A DNA stretch of 44,719 bases from Byssochlamys sp. IMV 00236 (taxonomy: Eukaryota; Ascomycota; Eurotiomycetes; Eurotiales; Thermoascaceae). The notes beneath the pieces are model-generated. The model had not been told where the DNA came from and searched no databases. It saw nothing but the letters and a program-made list of their open reading frames with translations. The number at the start of each line of letters is the position of its first letter. Positions within the stretch are counted from its first letter, which is position 1. The stretch is from NCBI GenBank assembly GCA_001931875.2, contig MSJH02000403.1, positions 1-44,719 on the forward strand, given 5' to 3'. Shown here one piece after another: positions 44,386 to 44,719 of the stretch. The translations under genes and the position numbers were made by a program.

Positions 44386-44719
44386 TTTATATGCGCAATA
44401 AACAAAACATCGTTTCCTAAACCTTAGTGCCTTCTGTTATAAACCCTGAGACAGATACTTTACAATACCCCGAGTAGTAAACGTAACCGTCAAGTTTGCC
44501 ACATGTGTACTGTGTTGCTTGTGTTGATATTCTTATTGTTACCAGGTACTTGACGTTACACGCAGGAATCCTGCATAATGCCACAAGCCTACCTGCCGCT
44601 GTTAGTAACCTGGCAGCTGTAGAGGCCCCTGCAACGTATTACAAGCTGACTATAATCACGTCCACTTACCCCTCAGTCACTTTTTTTTTTTTTTTTTTTT
44701 TTTCGAGCCGTGTCCAAGA
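44386..44719. repeat. Window end: inverted repeat and T-tract
   Basis: A short perfect inverted repeat GCAGGA-A-TCCTGC is at about 44561-44573. A run of more than 20 T fills 44681-44703. A + frame from about 44548 (YLTLHAGILHNATSLPAAV...) is open but unrecognised and runs off into the T-tract. Confidence 0.4.

Overview
This window is nuclear DNA from a fungus, most likely Mucoromycota and probably Mucorales. The sequence is AT-rich. Genes are split by many short GT-AG introns, mostly about 40-70 nt. The gene content is fungal: ADA2, farnesyl diphosphate synthase, ataxin-2/PBP1, a vacuolar or ER M28 peptidase and a LysM secreted protein. Remnants of DIRS, LINE and Tc1/mariner elements resemble those I associate with Mucorales genomes. 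The assignment rests on recalled family resemblance, not on a search. All gene models were spliced by hand: introns were accepted when donor, acceptor, reading frame and family similarity agreed.

Layout, left to right. 74-1885: a SIP5-like RING protein (+) converging on a Rho GTPase (-). 2940-3794: a decayed LINE (-). 4091-7896: a large M28 metallopeptidase (+) converging on mitochondrial bL19 (-) with only 44 bp between the stops, then a tiny two-exon gene (-). 8225-9897: a decayed DIRS retrotransposon with a tyrosine recombinase. 10753-13637: an ataxin-2/PBP1 homologue with 10 introns. 15540-20082: a secreted LysM protein, farnesyl diphosphate synthase and ATP synthase OSCP (all +). 20425-24200: a tubby-fold-like protein and ADA2. 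24559-25501: FRG1 (-). 25786-26117: a Tc1/mariner relic. 26343-29895: DUS1 (+) converging on NLE1/RSA4 (-). 30608-32327: a Dbl-family RhoGEF (-). 33137-36010: an unknown gene (-) head-to-head with a PPP1R21 (KLRAQ) homologue (+). 36321-39842: a second, 980-residue RhoGEF (-). 40722-43180: an RGS domain fused to an AIFM2/FSP1-like FAD oxidoreductase (-). The last 1.5 kb is mostly non-coding with one possible gene relic.

How the genes relate. There are no operons. Two Dbl exchange factors, a Rho GTPase and an RGS protein put four G-protein signalling genes in 45 kb, but they are scattered and I see no evidence of a designed cluster. The other genes are housekeeping: mitochondrial translation and ATP synthesis, isoprenoid synthesis, 60S biogenesis, tRNA modification and the SAGA coactivator.

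Most notable: the RGS-oxidoreductase fusion, which splices through cleanly with all frames matching; a Met-rich low-complexity tail on the ataxin-2 homologue, with a GC-AG intron inside it; a fungal PPP1R21 homologue; a Rho GTPase with a shortened insert region; and a roughly 60 bp dispersed repeat that sits beside two different transposon relics. I found no tRNA, rRNA or CRISPR.
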